From: Strix aluco
Lineage: Eukaryota; Chordata; Aves; Strigiformes; Strigidae
DNA length: 64,000 nucleotides
Reading direction: 5' to 3'
Assembly: GCF_031877795.1 (NCBI RefSeq)
Contig: NC_133938.1
Coordinates: forward strand, 10,262,920-10,326,919
Shown piece by piece: positions 37,509-52,100 of the stretch (position 1 is its first letter; each line of letters begins with the position of its first letter). A model generated the notes under the pieces. It did no database searches and was not told the DNA's origin. It worked only from the letters and a program-made list of their open reading frames with translations. The translations under genes were made by a program, and so were the position numbers.

Positions 37509-39643
37509 TAGTACTTCAGAAACTCTAATGCGTTAGCAAACTCCCTAGGAGGCTTTTTTTAGAGGTGTTATCAACAGGATGTGCCTTGCATATGTGACAG
37601 CCGAGTGGGAAGCCCCAGATAAGGGCTCTTCTTTACAGCCTGGCTGTGCCCAGAGTCCCCTGGCCTCCGTGGGGCTCCCTCAGGGCTGCTGTACCAGAGA
37701 CTCTTCCCCTTGGGACAGGTAGGAGTCAGGATGTGAAGACGGTCCCTCCATTGGCTGGGATTTTGGAGAGCTCCTGATCTTTTTTTGAAGTGGGGAAAAA
37801 GCTCTTTGACATGGTTGGAGCCAGCTGCTTGGGGCTGGGGAGCAAAAAGCATCCAAGAAACATCCCCCACTCATTGTCCTTTGGCAATAAATGAGGACAA
37901 CAGGGCTGGAGCTGTTCAAATCCCACCCAGCCACATGAGCTGGAGAAGGTTTGCAGATAGCCTGGTATTAAAGGCATAGTGCATAACATTGTGTGATGGC
38001 TGTGATCCCCTCCATGGGGCAAAGAGCACCTAAAAACATACAGTTTCAGGTCTGGTTGTACATGGGTACAGCAGAGCGTCGAGGGGTTTGGTACCACCAT
38101 GGCGTGAGCTACACAACGGTGGCAAAGCAACACTCCAGCCTGTGGGAAAGGCCATGGTTAGTGCACTAACGGCACTCATGCTGGGGTTTCCACCCACACC
38201 TGAGTTTGCACCCATGCCAGGGTTTTCCCCTCACAGCCACGTGCTGGCTGTGGTATAGAAATCCCCATCGGGCAGATCCTGCTGGTGCTTGGGAGGATCA
38301 CTAGGTCCTGCTGCTTCCTAGTGATGCCCCCATGGGTGGGCTTTGATGGGAGCACAGGGTTTCTCTTGCAAGATGTTTAGCTGATCTCTGCTGGGTAAAA
38401 TAGGATCTGCCTGTGGCTCAGGATGAAGTTTACAAAACAGAGTTTATATAGCAAGCTTTTAGCTAAAAGCTGTCTTTTTAATGATGAATGTGCATCCAAG
38501 TTTTGCTTGGGCACCATTCCCTCCTGCTCGTGACTTTGGCTAAATCACTTCCCCTTTCCATGAATCTTTTTCTTCCTTTTTTAAAAACTCTTTCTCCATC
38601 TCCTCCTATCAGGGGGAGGCTCTTGGAGGACCTTCTCTTCTCTAAACCTCAGCAAAGCATTTAGCACAAGGGGGTCTTGATCTCATGTTACCACCACTGG
38701 TGATGAGTGCAGGTTACAAAATTTTCAGCCTGTCCAAGACAGCCTGGGGTGGATGGGATTTCCGCTGGAGCTTCAGGGAGGAAAAGGAAAAAAAAGGGAA
38801 ATACCACAGCCTTCATCTGTACTGCTAACCTCAGGCAGGAAGGGGTGAGCTCAGCACTTTGCTGAGCTGTGACTTCCAGACCGAGTCACCCAGAGCATTG
38901 GCTGGCCACCCCAACGGCTCCTGTGTGCATTGTGTGCATGCCTGGAGGGCCGGCCACGTCCTGGCACGTTGCATTGCTGTGCTGGGCTGCCGTTTCCCTT
39001 CTTCAGATGCAGGTTTTGTTCTTTTGGACAAACGCATGAGGCAGAACAACAAAAATAATCCCCCCTTTTCCCATTGATCTCGGCGCTGGGGCTGTGTGAA
39101 CCAGCAGCCAGCTGCGCTCGCAGCGTGGTCCCCAGGGCATTGCTCGCCAGCCACCACGGCAGGGTCGGGGGTTATTTGTACTGAGAAATCCCTGGGAAAA
39201 AGACGCTTCCCCTTTGCTGGGAGAGGAAAGGGCCACCAGGTTGGGTCTGCCCAGACTGGTGAACTCTGCTGATATCACGGCTCTCGCTTTATTGCAGCAG
39301 TTATTGATAAAAGCCCTGGAGGTAAGAGGCTGGCTGGAGCCTGGTGAGCTCCTGGCATGTTCAGGAGGGAGGAAGGGCTCTGTCTGCCATCGAGCCCTGC
39401 ACAGGGCACGTGTGGCGGTGCTCACCCTCTGCGGTGCCGGGAGCTGCTGTGTGAGGTGGCAGCAGCTGCTCCAGGACACCCTGGTGGGTGTGGAGGGGCC
39501 AGGAGCTCACCCCAAATCTCCATCCCCATGTGCTGCCAGAGCAGCAGGGCCAGCCAGCATCTTGGTGCGAACTCATCCCTGCGAGCGTGCCCACACGTGC
39601 AGCTGGCTTCATATGTGACTGGAATTTGTCTTTCTCCTCTCAG

Positions 39644-39725
39644 AAACCTCCACCTCTGAAGACCCCAGCCTTGGGTTTCACATTGTGCCAAGCCTCTGCC
39701 CTCACCCTGGCTGACCCTGCCCATG
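39644..39725 (+). other. MOB3C: MOB3C 5'UTR segment of the first coding exon
   Basis: A good acceptor, TTTGTCTTTCTCCTCTCAG, ends at 39643. This implies that the coding exon starts with about 82 untranslated bases spliced from an upstream non-coding exon. The upstream exon was not identified. Confidence 0.55.
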
Positions 39726-40143
39726 ATGGCATTGTGTCTCAAGCAAGTCTTCAACAAAGACAAAACGTTTCGTCCTCGAAAGAAGTTTGAGCCGGGCACC
39801 CAGCGCTTTGAGCTGTACAAGAAAGCCCAGGCCTCCCTCAAGTCCGGGCTGGATCTGAAAGCGGTAGTGCAGCTGCCTCCTGGCGAGAGTATCAATGACT
39901 GGATCGCCGTGCATGTGGTGGACTTCTTCAACCGCATCAACCTCATCTACGGCACCATGTCAGAGTACTGCACGGAAAAGAGCTGCCCCATCATGTCTGG
40001 TGGACTCAAGTACGAGTACAGGTGGCAGGATGATAGCAAATACAAGAAGCCGACCAAGCTGTCAGCCCCGCAGTACATGTGTATGCTGATGGACTGGATT
40101 GAGATGCTCATTAACAACGAGGACATCTTCCCCACCAGAATAG
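39726..40143 (+). CDS. MOB3C: MOB3C coding exon 1
   Basis: It encodes residues 1-139 and the first base of Gly140, to [10 protein letters not shown]. The donor is ATAG|GTGAGT, in phase 1. It includes the zinc-binding Cys82 and Cys87 (EYCTEKSCP). Confidence 0.97.
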
Positions 40144-43100
40144 GTGAGTGTGCTCTGGTTCTTTGTGAGAAGGCTGGGATTGTAACTGGTGCAGGTTCCC
40201 AAGCCACTGGTGCACCTCTGGTTGGTATTGCTGAACTTTATGATCCCAAAGGTGATGGCCTTTCCTGTTCCAGGTGTTCCTCGGTGTCTGTCCCCACACC
40301 CCTTTGCTGCAAATTGATCTTGGGATTCCTTGTCCTGCTCCTAGGGGATGCGGAAAACAATGTTCTCCTTTTCTGTGCTTGAACTTTTTTCAAGTATTCT
40401 GTGCTTGTAAGAAATCGGGGCTGGTGGGTCATCAGCTTCCTTGCCCTTCCTCAAGAAGCTGAGCCACAGAGCTGGTTAGAGGTGGTCATTGCATCCCTGC
40501 AGCATGCTCTTCTCTTGACTAACCAACTCAATTTCTTTCTGTTTTTCCAGGTAGGTTCATGGTCCCAAGGTCTAACCCTTGTCCCACCTGGCTGCTTCAC
40601 TTCTTAGCTCCTTTCCATCTCTGCTAATTCATCTCAGCCCTGCTTATACATCATATCTTGCTATTTAGCTGAGGCATCGCCTGAGCAGAGATACCTGCCC
40701 CCAGGATCTGGTCTTTCCAGCTGCCAACCACCAGGGTGTATGATGCACCCCTTCAAAATGTTTGGCCTTAGGAGCTTGCAAACTAACCCCTCTGCTGCTG
40801 ACCTGCAGCGCTTGGCAGCTGCCAGGGCCAACAGTATCTCTTCTACTTAGCTGCTTTCTTGTCCTTTGGGGAGATGAGCTCAAGGGTTGGAGCTGATGTG
40901 TTGGCGGGTGAGGCTGCTGGAGCCTCGGGTTGTGCCTTGGAGCAGTTGCTTTTCAGATGAAACACAAAGCTACTTGAATGTAAAAGATTTTGGGGGGGGG
41001 GGGGGGAGTGGAAGGCATGGCTTTGCAAGCCTGCTTGACCTTTTTTGTTTTCCCAAGCAGCACAGTCGACAGAGCTGTATGAAATCAGTGCAGTTTAGGC
41101 TCAAAATTTTCATTAATATGCTGGGAAACATTGAAGAAAATGGTCTATGTGGGTTTATGGGCAGCCACTAACTGTTGTAGCCCCATTTAGCTGTGCTGTA
41201 GTATCTAGTTGTGTGTCTTCTGAGAAAGTCTCTGGCCCTCCGAGGCTCAGAGGGATTGAGGCTCTCTGCAAGCAAGAGGAGAGCCTGCAGGCTAGTTGTG
41301 CTAAACTATTCATTTTGGCATCCGGGATGGGGTGAGCACCCAGACCCCTGGTCTGACCTGGCTGCACTGGCTTTGTCTGGAGTTACGGGGGTACAACTCC
41401 CCTTCTGGGGGTTTCTTTCTCCCTCCATCACTTGAAGCCAAGACCTGCAGGCAATCGCTGCCTTCTTATCCTTGCTGGTGGTCTGGGCCAGGCTGGGCCA
41501 GGCAGACAGATTGCAGGCAGATAGGCTGCCTTCAGGGCGTGCAGGGGAGTCAGTCCCGGGGATTCACCAGGGGCATTCGCTGTGCCATGGAGGCATCCCT
41601 CCCTCGTGGGCTCAGGGGGCTCCACATATCCTGGCAGATGGAGGAGGCTGGAAGCGTGGCTGGCTGACTGTCAGTGCAGGATGCTGTGTGCCGGCAGCCC
41701 CAGCTCTGCTGGGAACAACAAAGTCCCTGTTGATTCTGGCTGCAGCTGGGCACAGGTTTGCTGCTGCCAAGGGGCAACATGGCAGCCACAGGGTACAGGC
41801 TGGGTATTCCTCTTCCCATGGTGGCTGGTTCCCAAGGAGAAGCTCTGTGCATCATTAAAAGAAGGGGCACAGTTGTGGATTTACTCCGTTTTCCCTCTGG
41901 CCAGAAAGGAGAGTGTCCTGGTCCAATTTCATGCCTTTACAGTGGGATTTGGGATGTGATGCTGCTTGAAAGCTGCTCTGGGGAGTCAGGGCTACAGGGA
42001 GTCTTAACACTGTGGAAAACAGGCAGCCACGGAGGGACGATGGTATCGCAGCACCCTCCGCTCTCCCACGTCTCCCTTTGAGGCACAAAAGCCAAGCATA
42101 GTTGTGGCCCTGCTGGTTTTAACCCCATTTCTAGCACTTCTCTCTCTGAGGTGTAACACATCACAATGTGGGGAGGGATGGCTGGTGCCTCTGGTTTCCA
42201 CTTCTCCTTTCATTTTGACATGGGGGCAGTTCTGGGTGAGATCCAGGCTGGCTGCAGGCGGTCATGGGGCAAACCCATTTTTTTCTCTTCCAAAGCCATT
42301 TCTGAAGTCCCTCTTCCAAGCCCCTTTGTTGCGGGGACTCTTGTGTCCCTGAGTGACTTCAGTCCCCTTGCCGGCGTGTCTTTGTGGCTCTGGGCTCACA
42401 CATGCAAAAGGGAACTTAGCCTGAGATCACACTTTAAAACTCATGAAAAGCTGTTGTGGGAGGCAGGGGGAGGAGGGAGCAAGCGGCATTTTGTTGTCAG
42501 TGTGTCCCCAGTTAACTGCCTTTCACAGGCCTGCCTTGTGCGCTGGGTAATTGCTCGGCAGCTCTGGCATTTCAGAAGATGGAGGTGTTTAGCTGAAGGG
42601 AAATGTCACCCGCCTGTTCCTGATGGGGGGCTGCTCCTCGTCGCCACACCGGATGACAGGCTGGGGGACATGCAGCAGGGAGAGACACGGGGCTCAGGGG
42701 CAGTGGCCAGGGCAAGCAAACAGAGATGCTCAGCCTCCCTCCTAAAGAGCCAGACCCTTGGGAAAAGACCCAGGAGAAGGGGAATAAGGCACCAAGAGGA
42801 CACAGGGGAGATGCAAACTGTTTTAAGGAGGGGAAAGGAGTCTGATGAGGTGATGGGGGGAAATCATAAATTTCATGCTTTGGAGTTGCATTGAGGCTCT
42901 TCAATATTAGTAGCAGAGATGGGATTTAGCATGAAGGTTTGTTACACTCCTGCTTGTACCAGAGAGGTCCACTGGCATGGCTGGCCACTGTCTTGGAGGG
43001 CGTTTCGTGAGCTGTGTGCATCTCAGCTTTCCCTCCTGGCCCCTCTTTGCCATGTGCAATAAAACTGTCCCAGCACAAAGATTTCACTGGCTAAGGGCAT

Positions 43101-46100
43101 CTGACCACAGACAAAACAGACTTTTTTTTTTTTTTTTTTTTTTTAGAAACAGCAAGTGCTCCCCAAGCTTGCTAATGTTGCCTGAGGCTAACCTCAGCAT
43201 CCTTCTCTGTCCAAAAGCTACAAAGCCTGAAGCAGCACATGATTCAGTGGGGCTTGCTCATGGCTGTCCTGACAGTTAAGAGAGAGGTGTTTCATAGGTC
43301 AGAGCGGGGAAATCCTTCACCCTGGGGAGAGAGGCTCAGCTGGAAATGAGCAGAGATGGTTCACTGGCTTGTGGGCTCACAGGGTCCTTTGGCATCATGG
43401 GGAAGACCTTGACTAGGGTAAATCGGCACAACTCTAGTGACTGGAGCAGAGCTGGGCTGATTTGCACCACTGGTCCTTCAGCACATGTGAGAGGTGGGAG
43501 GGGAGCAGAGCGACCCAGGTGACAAACACCTTTGGTTTAGCCAAGCTACGTGATGCAGAGCTTGTGCCGGCTCTGCAGCCAGGCCAGAGGGGCAGCTGAC
43601 ATCCAAAACGGCAGCAAGGGAGCCTGACACCAGCAGACAGCTTGTGACCTGGCGGAGTTAACCAGCACGGCCGCAGCCCTTGAATGACACACTTGCACCA
43701 GTGGAAAATCCCTATGGTGGTTTAATGGGGCCGGGGGGGCTGCCAAGCCCTCTGCGTACCACAGCAAGGGGCAGAGGGGAGATACTGCGTCTTCCCCATC
43801 CCCAGGGAAATCCACCTGCAGGGCTTGGTCCCACTTAAAGGCTTTGCTGTATAATCCTTCCTCTGGAGAGGAAACCTGTTTGTCTGCCGGTCAAGATGAG
43901 ACAAATCCCTGCATGGGGTGAGCTATGCCAACCTGATCGCTATAAATCTACAGCAGCAGCAGCTTTCCCAGATGACCCGTATCAGTTTGCATGTGCTGGT
44001 GCTCTGTTTCCACTCTTCCAACCAATGTAGCTGTCCTGAGAAATACATTTAAATGGAGAATAAGCATTGTTCCCATGCAGGGAGAAGAATAAATGATTCT
44101 ACAGGTGTATTTTTACCATCTGGTAAAACTATATCAGTAGATTTCTTCAGTGAGTGGCCACATGAACAAATTACCACTTGGAAAATATTGGCTCCTCCCC
44201 GTAATCATTCTGCCCCATGGTGGCTGGTTTTAGGGAGCTGCTGCTGCGTGGTAGCACACTGGGGAGAAGGGTTGGGTGGATGGTGTTTGCAGGGCCCATG
44301 GCATTTGGCTGCGTCTGCACCAGCCAGCCCAGCATCAGGCTGCCGGTTGCACAAGGCCAGGCGTCCTGCATCAGCACCAGCGCAGCTGCTGAAACCTCTC
44401 CGTTATTAAATCAGCGCAGATGCGGGGTTTGGGCCAGACCCAGTGCCGGAAACACCCCATGATCTCTGCCAAATGTGCCTGTGGCTCTAGAGAGCATCAG
44501 TCATAGGAGATCTTGGAACAGTTCTTGGAAAGCTTTTCAAAACTCAAGCTCTACCATTCAACCATGGTCCCAAAACAATTATAAAAAACAGAGAAAACTT
44601 AGTGTAAAAGTATCCGATACTTTCTCCCCATAATAATGGGAGAAAAATGTTCAGAATTCAGCTAATTATTGCTATTCTTTCAGCTGGCTATTTTTTACAT
44701 GATTTGTCTTTTTTTTCTGCCTATTTTTGTCCAAAATTAACACCACACCAGCTCGCAGCTGCCATCATACCACTAGTTTTAAACGGGGCTTTAAAGACTT
44801 ATTTTTAGGAAAAAATGAATCACTGAACAGCACAGTTGCCAAAATGGAATTGAGAAATAATAACAACAACAATAATTGATCACTGAATTACTGCTTTTGC
44901 AGGGGAAAAAAATACAACCGCCAAGAAGCCAAGTAGCTTCCCAGTACTGATTCATCATGAAAAAATTAAACTGGCTAGAGCACAAGGGTTAGGGACAGAA
45001 GGCAATCCAAGAGCCATTCGCAGTCCCTTACTGTAAGTGCAGGCACTTTGTTACCTCTCATTTTCATTTCCTTTTACACACAGTCCCACATGGTTTCCTT
45101 ATGTTTTGAAGCAATCAGCACAGAGTGGGGAAAACAGATTTCTCGGAGCATTAAATCACATCTTTGGGGTTTTCAAGCAAAACATCCAAGATAAACTGAA
45201 GGTGCTAATTCATTTCAGGGCTGTGAGTCATGCCGCTCGCCAGCACCCTGGCTGCATTGCAGTGAGTGAAATTGTACCTGCTGTACTTACAGCTTTTGCC
45301 CTGGCTTGGAGCATGGGTAAGGTTCTCCCTTTTCTGTTGCCGTGAATGGCTGCTCTGCTCCGCTCCTGGGATTTGGCTGCGTTTCCGTGCTGGGACAGGG
45401 GATGCTCCCAGCTGCCGGCTGTCTCATCTGCGTGTAGCGTCTGGGTAGCGCACGCCTATGATCACGGGTGGAGGAGAAGAGCTGACATTGTGTATAAATC
45501 TTTTTCCCGGCATCTGAGCGAGCTCACATTGCATCTTGTGGTCTCCTCCTCATCACTCATCATGCAAGAAGAGTGAGAGGGGGGTTAATGCCTGCCAGAT
45601 TGTGGGTTTGCTGCTGCTTTCTCCAAGGTTGCTGGATGATGAGCACCAGTGAATTAAATGTAAAGGTAATTTCAATGCCTTTAAATCAGCCCAGGTGGAT
45701 TTTGTGGTGTTCTGCTGTCCCTCGGGGTAGCTGGGACTAATATCAGTGGGATGCACTGGGATGGTGTTGCTGGGTCCCTGTATGTGTGTAGAGCTGGGAA
45801 GGGTGAAGCAAACCCAAGCAGCGTCACCCTGCCAGGGTGGTTTGTCAAAACTGACAATCCTGACTTTGCCCTGGCCTGCCATAATACTTCTGCTAACAGG
45901 TCATCTCAGCCCTGCAGAGTCAGTCCCGCCAGCCTCGTCCCTTCACCTCACCAAGCTGCTACTCCTGCTGGTTTGTGCCACCATGCACCACCTCTGAGAT
46001 GGAGAAAGTCCCCCAAGCAGGGGCCACCACTGCCCCGCTCCCAAGTGCCGCTTATTGGCACGTTGGCCACTAATGGGGTCTTTCTGCCACCGGTCGTAAC

Positions 46101-49100
46101 ACTGATTTGCCTGGCAGGGAGGTGGGAGCCGCCTGCCATCCTGCATGCTCGGGGAATGGGCCCCATTGCTCCCTGTTTGCTGTCATGGTGATCTCTTCTA
46201 GCAGCAGGATGGCTCAGATGTACAGGGGCCTGGCCGCTCGGTTTAAAGCTAAACATCTGCAAGAGCAGGATAGATGTGTGGCCAGTGCCGAGATCCCTGT
46301 CCCAGGGCTTCCTCCTTTCTGCGATGTGCTGGCTGCAATGCATGCCTGGCTGCAGGGAGGAGGCACAGCCTGCTCTCGCTGTGTCCCCTCGCGTGCTGGA
46401 GAGGATGTCACATGCGTTGTCTGCTGGACATCCGTTGCGCTAGCAGCCGTGACCCAGGGCAAGCCATATTTACACCTGAACTTTCTGCTGCTCTCCTCGG
46501 GTTGGTTAGATGAAGCTGTTACTGGGGAGTCCTTTCCTTTCAGCTCTGGGCGAGGGGAGGGGGAGTTTCTCCAGCTCCTCGCCAGCATGGCCAGTGCCTG
46601 CTGGGGCTGCTGTGGGTTGCTTTCCAAGTGACTGGAGATCAGCAGTGAGGCACGACTGCTGCTGGTGGAGGCAACCTGCTTATCAGACATCCGCCTTGCT
46701 TCCTTCCCGCAGGGATGTGCTTTGATCAACTGGAGCAGGCTCCCGTGCCAGATGCAAGGTCCAGCCAAGCATCCATAGCCTGTATTGAGGGTCCTGGCAC
46801 AGGAGGCACAGATGTGGCTGCAGCATGGGGAGAGAAAGCAGGACCCGATGGCCCAGGGTTGTGCCCTGTGCTGCTGGGTCTGCCTGTGCCTCCTTGGACA
46901 TGTGTGCGAGTGAGAGGGGTGATGCAGGGAGAAAGCCAGATCCCAGTAATCCCTGGACCCAAAGGACCATAGTGGGTGGTGGTGTCATGACATGATAGGG
47001 TGAGGGGTGACCTCTCGAAGTCCATTAGTGACAGTCAGCCACCACTACAGCCTGGCCCTGTCTGGGGGGGATGGCCACACGCTGACACCTTGTGATGGAC
47101 ACAAAGAAGAGCAGCCCAGCCTCACGTCCTGGGAGCTGGTGCAGCTGCTGGGTTCATGTGAAAGCACAGTGGTGGGGTAGCCCAGAAGGGTTGTAGGTCC
47201 TGGCAGCTTGATGATATCTTTCCAGGCATCATTAGGTATAGGGTAGCTCAGCAGCTCCCATAATTGCCGATCGCCACGAGATTTGGTCTAGATGACCTTT
47301 AAAGGTCTCTCTTCCACCCCAAACTATTCTATGATTCTATGATTTATGCTAAATCTCTGTTCCCTGATGCAAGAGCTGCTTTTGGAGAACCCAGGATGTA
47401 GCTGGAGGTGTCTTCCCTCTAAGTCTCTCAGCTGTCAGCATGTCCATGAAGACTTGATGGTGACTGATTTATAGGACAAGACAGTTCCTGGCTAACCTCA
47501 GGACAAAAGTGGTAGAAGGCCACTTGTCACCGTCTGCCAGCTCTGGAGGTGGCTCATCTAACCACAGTATCTGGACTGTCAATGCTATCAGCCTTGGGAG
47601 TCTGAGATCCTTTTGATCTGCTGTTCACCATCTGATCTTATTTCTTTCTCAGCTCAGGACTAGGCTGAGGTTTGCTGCTTTCCTTCACTATCACTCTTCG
47701 CAGTTTGACGATAAACACCCAGTGGCTGGTCAGGTCTGATTTCTTCCTCGCTGCCTGCTTTGACTGGAGGAAGCATGAGGCAAGTGGGATGGGTGACAAA
47801 CTGGAGGCAACAAACACATTGCTGTCTGCCTGCTGGCACCTTGCTGAGTTCCCGGCAGCAACTGCTCACCTCTGGTCCCAGGGAGACAGGCTGTTCAGAA
47901 CAGTGTGTATTCCCCAACCGGGGCCTGGCAATGCATGCTCATCAGAAATTACTCACCAAAATTAATTCTTCTGTATTAAAAAAAAGTGTTTCTTGACTGG
48001 TTCATCAAAACTGGTCTGCAGGGGCCTCCCTAATGGCACATCTGAGTCCCCAGCTGGGTGATTACAGCTTTGATTTGCTCAGCAAATTCTCACTCAGTGC
48101 AAAAAGCTCAAATGAAGCTGTTGATAAAGCACCATGTCCCTCCTGACTGCAGGTAAACCTGGAGATCTCTCTTTGATCCCCGCTCTTATGTGACTGGCAG
48201 GCAAGGAGAGCTCTGCAGTCAAGGGTGCAGGGCAGGAGCAGATCTCCAGTACCATCCCTAAGCTGCTGGCATGGGGAGAGCCTGGTTGTACTTTGCCAGA
48301 TATGAACACCTTTCCCAGAAAGTCCTAACGGGATCTGTTAGAGCTGGCAGTAAAACAGGTCATGCTGAGGTCCCTGCTGTGGGAGCATCCCTGGGGCTGC
48401 AGCGTGCTCGTGGTTATGCAGAGCAGTGGCTCTGAATCAGTCTCCAAACCACCTCTCTGTGTTTGTGTGATGCTGAGCCGAGATACGTGTCCTCCTCTAA
48501 GTGGTGGCTGGGACATCCACCTGTGGCACAAGTACACGTGCTTCTGCGCTGCCTGCTGCACCCACGCTGTGCACAAAGCAAAGTGAGCCTGGACTGGGCT
48601 GAGGGTGACGCTATTTTAGACCAAAGATTATTTTCTGTTACGAGTACTGTGATACTGAACCCAGCATCCGCAGAACCCTGGCCATTCAAAACACAGGCTC
48701 CACGCATGATGCTGGAGGGACAGATCCTTTGCATTTGCCACCCACGGAGGAGAGGGGCATAGAACTGCTGCTGGGAAACAAAACTGCCAGAAGCCTTTGG
48801 GAAAAATACTTTAATTGCATAGCAAGGCTGATGAGAAAGATTCAAAGATAATATTACCATTTTAAATTATTTTAGTGAAGAGATTTGCTGATGCTTTCCA
48901 CAGCACAAATTGTGTGAGCTGGCCAGGGTTGAGTGGAGATTGTTTGGAAAGATTTTTAAGAGGTTATGTGCTGCATTAATAAGAAGCTAAGGGAGGAGGC
49001 TGGTACAACCGTGGGAAGGGAGGTTTTTATTTCGTTCTTTGCAAATTTGCATTGAATTGCTCAGGGGAGAGGAAGAAGCTTCAGGAAAACAAATTCCAGT

Positions 49101-52100
49101 TGTTTTGTTTTCCTCCTCACAAAAAATATGTTCAGAGTTTCAAAGCCCTGTTTCCTTTAGAGATTTACCCCAAGCTTGCTGACACTCACTGTATCACACC
49201 TCTGAGATTTTCACTGTAATAGCAGTGCATTTAGACAAGGATGGAAATGTAGAGTATGAAATTGTGTCCTTGTGTGGGACAAGGCTAAAAGTTATAGAGC
49301 AAAGTGTGGTGGGTCCCGTTCTTGAACAACATGGGAGGACATCTCAGGAGGGAGCATCATACAGGTGCAATGAAATTACAACCTAAGCATCATTAAGATG
49401 GGCAGTTTTCTTCCTGTTTTGATGAGACATTTGTTTGAAACGAGTATCAGGAAAAAAGATAGAAACCCCACCTGTTTCTGCTGATACATCAGAAGTGATG
49501 GCTGAGGGTGTGTGGAGGAAGAAAAACAGTATGAACCATGAACTGATTCAGAGGACCAGGGAAGGTGGGAGGAGGTTTAGTTTTGTTCATGGACCTGGGT
49601 AAATACTTGAGTTATGCTGTGCCTGCTCTGCCTGCACAGGTTTGTAGGGGAAAGGCAGGGAGAGAGGGCAGAAGGATCCTCTGCCAGATTGCTCTGGATA
49701 GAGCTAGATGTGGAGAGATTTGGCCTCCTCCACTAAATGAGAAGTTTCCTCTCCTAGGGCAACTCTCCAAATCCTCAGACCATGTCTGTGTGAAACTGCT
49801 AGTTGGGCAATGAGGAAGTATATAGGGAGAGCTAGATGGCACATTGCCCCAGTGTAGCTGTCACTCTTGACATCAGCCAAGGGAGTCCTTCCTCATCATC
49901 CATGACTGCCTGTTAAGCATGACAGTGACATTTAAAAGTTAGCTGTTTTTTTTGGAAATGGTCAAATGGCTTCCAACTTGCTTCTGCTTTGCAGGTGTTC
50001 CCTTCCCCAAGCAGTTCCAGCAAGTTTGCACTAAGATCCTCACCCGCCTGTTCCGTGTCTTTGTCCATGTCTACATCCACCACTTTGACAGCATCATCAA
50101 CATGGGTGCTGAAGCTCACGTCAACACCTGCTACAAGCACTTTTACTACTTCATCAGGGAGTTCAGCCTCATTGATCATCGGGAGCTGGAGCCTTTGGTA
50201 AGGATGCCCCAGGGATGGGGAGGTGGAGGGGGTGAGAGTGGTGTGGCCTGAACACAGCACTGGTAGATTCAGGTGGGGGCTGGATTCTGAGCAGTGCAGT
50301 CACCCTCTTCAGACTCTTTCAGCCACCCTACCTCAGAAGCACACCCACATTTTCTGTCCTGTAACCATCAGCCTTAGTGCTCTGAGAGAAAAATTCCCAG
50401 CAACACTGAGGAAGCCCTTTACCCTTTGAAAACCCTCCTTAAACTTTGCCTCTGCTGCCATGTATATGAATCGCTCTTCAGTATCCTCAGGACCACCGTA
50501 ACATAGTGTCATCCGGTCTTGGTAGCTCTAATGCAATTTGCACATCAAAGTGTTTCCAGCCAGTTGTGTCCACATGACTTTCAGGGGTCAGATTTGAGCC
50601 CAGGTCTCCTCTCCACAGTCTTGAGTTTTCCTGTTAGCAGACTGAGGTCCCTGCTTGAGATCCTAGTGTGAATTACAATGAGGCTCCAGGACATGTAGCT
50701 CCAGACAACAGCTACAGAGTCCAAGCTGGAGAGGCCTCGCTGGAGCTCCAAGTTTCTCTGCAGCCTCCCCTGGGAAGCAATTAGCCAAGCAGAGAGTGAG
50801 AGTCCTTGAAAACAGCAGGACTGGTGGGAAGCAGAGGCCAGACAGCCCAGGCACATATACTAGAAAATGCATATAGTTTTGTAACAGAAGCAAGTGTGTC
50901 ACAAGCAAGGTTGAGTGTGGTCTGACCTAGGGAGGACATGTTGCAATGGGGAGAAGAATTAATAGGGAACCCAGTAGGTAGCATGCTGTGATAAGGGCTA
51001 GGTTGCAGAAAAGGCTGTACCCAGCAGCAGAGCACCAGGGAAGACCAAGAGGATCTAATCCCAGAGAGAGAAAAAGCTGAGAAAAGTCCAAGCATGAGCT
51101 GCCTGTTTTGGAGTATCTGGAGGTGGGTGGGATGCCCCTGCCCCTAAGTGCTGAGCGCTTTACTCCTTCCCTGCTTTCATTTGTCTCAGTCAATTTGTTG
51201 CCTGTCTGCTCTGATCGTGATTTGGGGGGATGGAGAGATGATCTAATCAGGGGAGTCTTGAATGACAAGAGCATTGACATTAATTATTTTGTAGATTGTG
51301 ACCTATATTATCACAATGGCCCTCAGCTCCAGAAAATGGCAGCTCAGTGTCACTCTGTCAGTCTTCCTCACCACTGCTGCCTATGACAAACTTCTTTAGC
51401 GTTGATATACAGCCCATAATGGTGTCATCTCCTTTGACTGATGCTTGTTAATGTAAATAATTAGCACCTAATAGCCAAAGCAGAGGCTGACATTGCTAAA
51501 TAGGCTTTCAGTGCCAGTGACTCACATGCAACATGAGATGACTTATGGGTCTGGATGAATCTAAGATGAACAGATTTTCCTCTGTGATGCAACCAAGGTT
51601 AAACTACAAGGAAATGACTCACATTTACCTCTGGTCTATCTGTGTCTCATTTCTTGGTGTGCCCATTGCCTGGCATCCAAGCCCCAAGCAGACCTAACCA
51701 CATGGGAGACTTCCTTCCCTCAGGCAATGACTTGTAGGTATGTATGAGAGTGTCCTGCAACCAGAGGATGGCTGTATCCTGGATGCAATGCTGAGCTGAG
51801 GGGGGAGATACAAGTGGCTGCAGCTTGTGAACAACTTTCAAAAACTGCAAGTGGTCCTTCTGGCCATGCTGCTACCCCAGGGAGGCTGTCACTTGACACT
51901 GCCATCAGTCCCAGAGTTATGGGTTAGGACTGATCCAGTAGCTTCCAACTATTTCTCTCTGCTGCAGTCAGGGAAAGCAATAATGGGAAGCTTCTTCATG
52001 TGCATCCCAGGGGCTTTCCAATGAGTCCCCAGCAGCCTGGTGTGGCTCGGGTTCACTGTGCTGAGGAGCGTGTGGGGAGCCCAGCATTCATGGTGTTCTG

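Larger units (their letters stand above)
24741..39643. other. ATPAF1-MOB3C intergenic region
   Basis: About 15 kb with no gene I can support. The left part is AT-rich. From about 27.6 to 33.8 kb it is GC-rich, with many overlapping open frames on both strands that lack splice logic or recognisable motifs. It contains a SINE-like relic near 28.12-28.31 kb, an inverted-repeat cluster at 27181-27255, a 12-C run at 29303-29314, a (CCTC)n tract at 37328-37350 and a TA-rich tract near 37484-37508. A non-coding first exon of MOB3C probably lies here or just outside it. Confidence 0.5.
40144..49994 (+). other. MOB3C: MOB3C intron 1
   Basis: About 9.85 kb. It contains a 15-G run (40992-41006), a 23-T run (43122-43144), an AT-rich block at about 44.55-45.0 kb and a CR1 tail at 47279-47345. 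Many open frames appear on both strands, but none shows family motifs. No nested gene was recognised. Confidence 0.6.
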
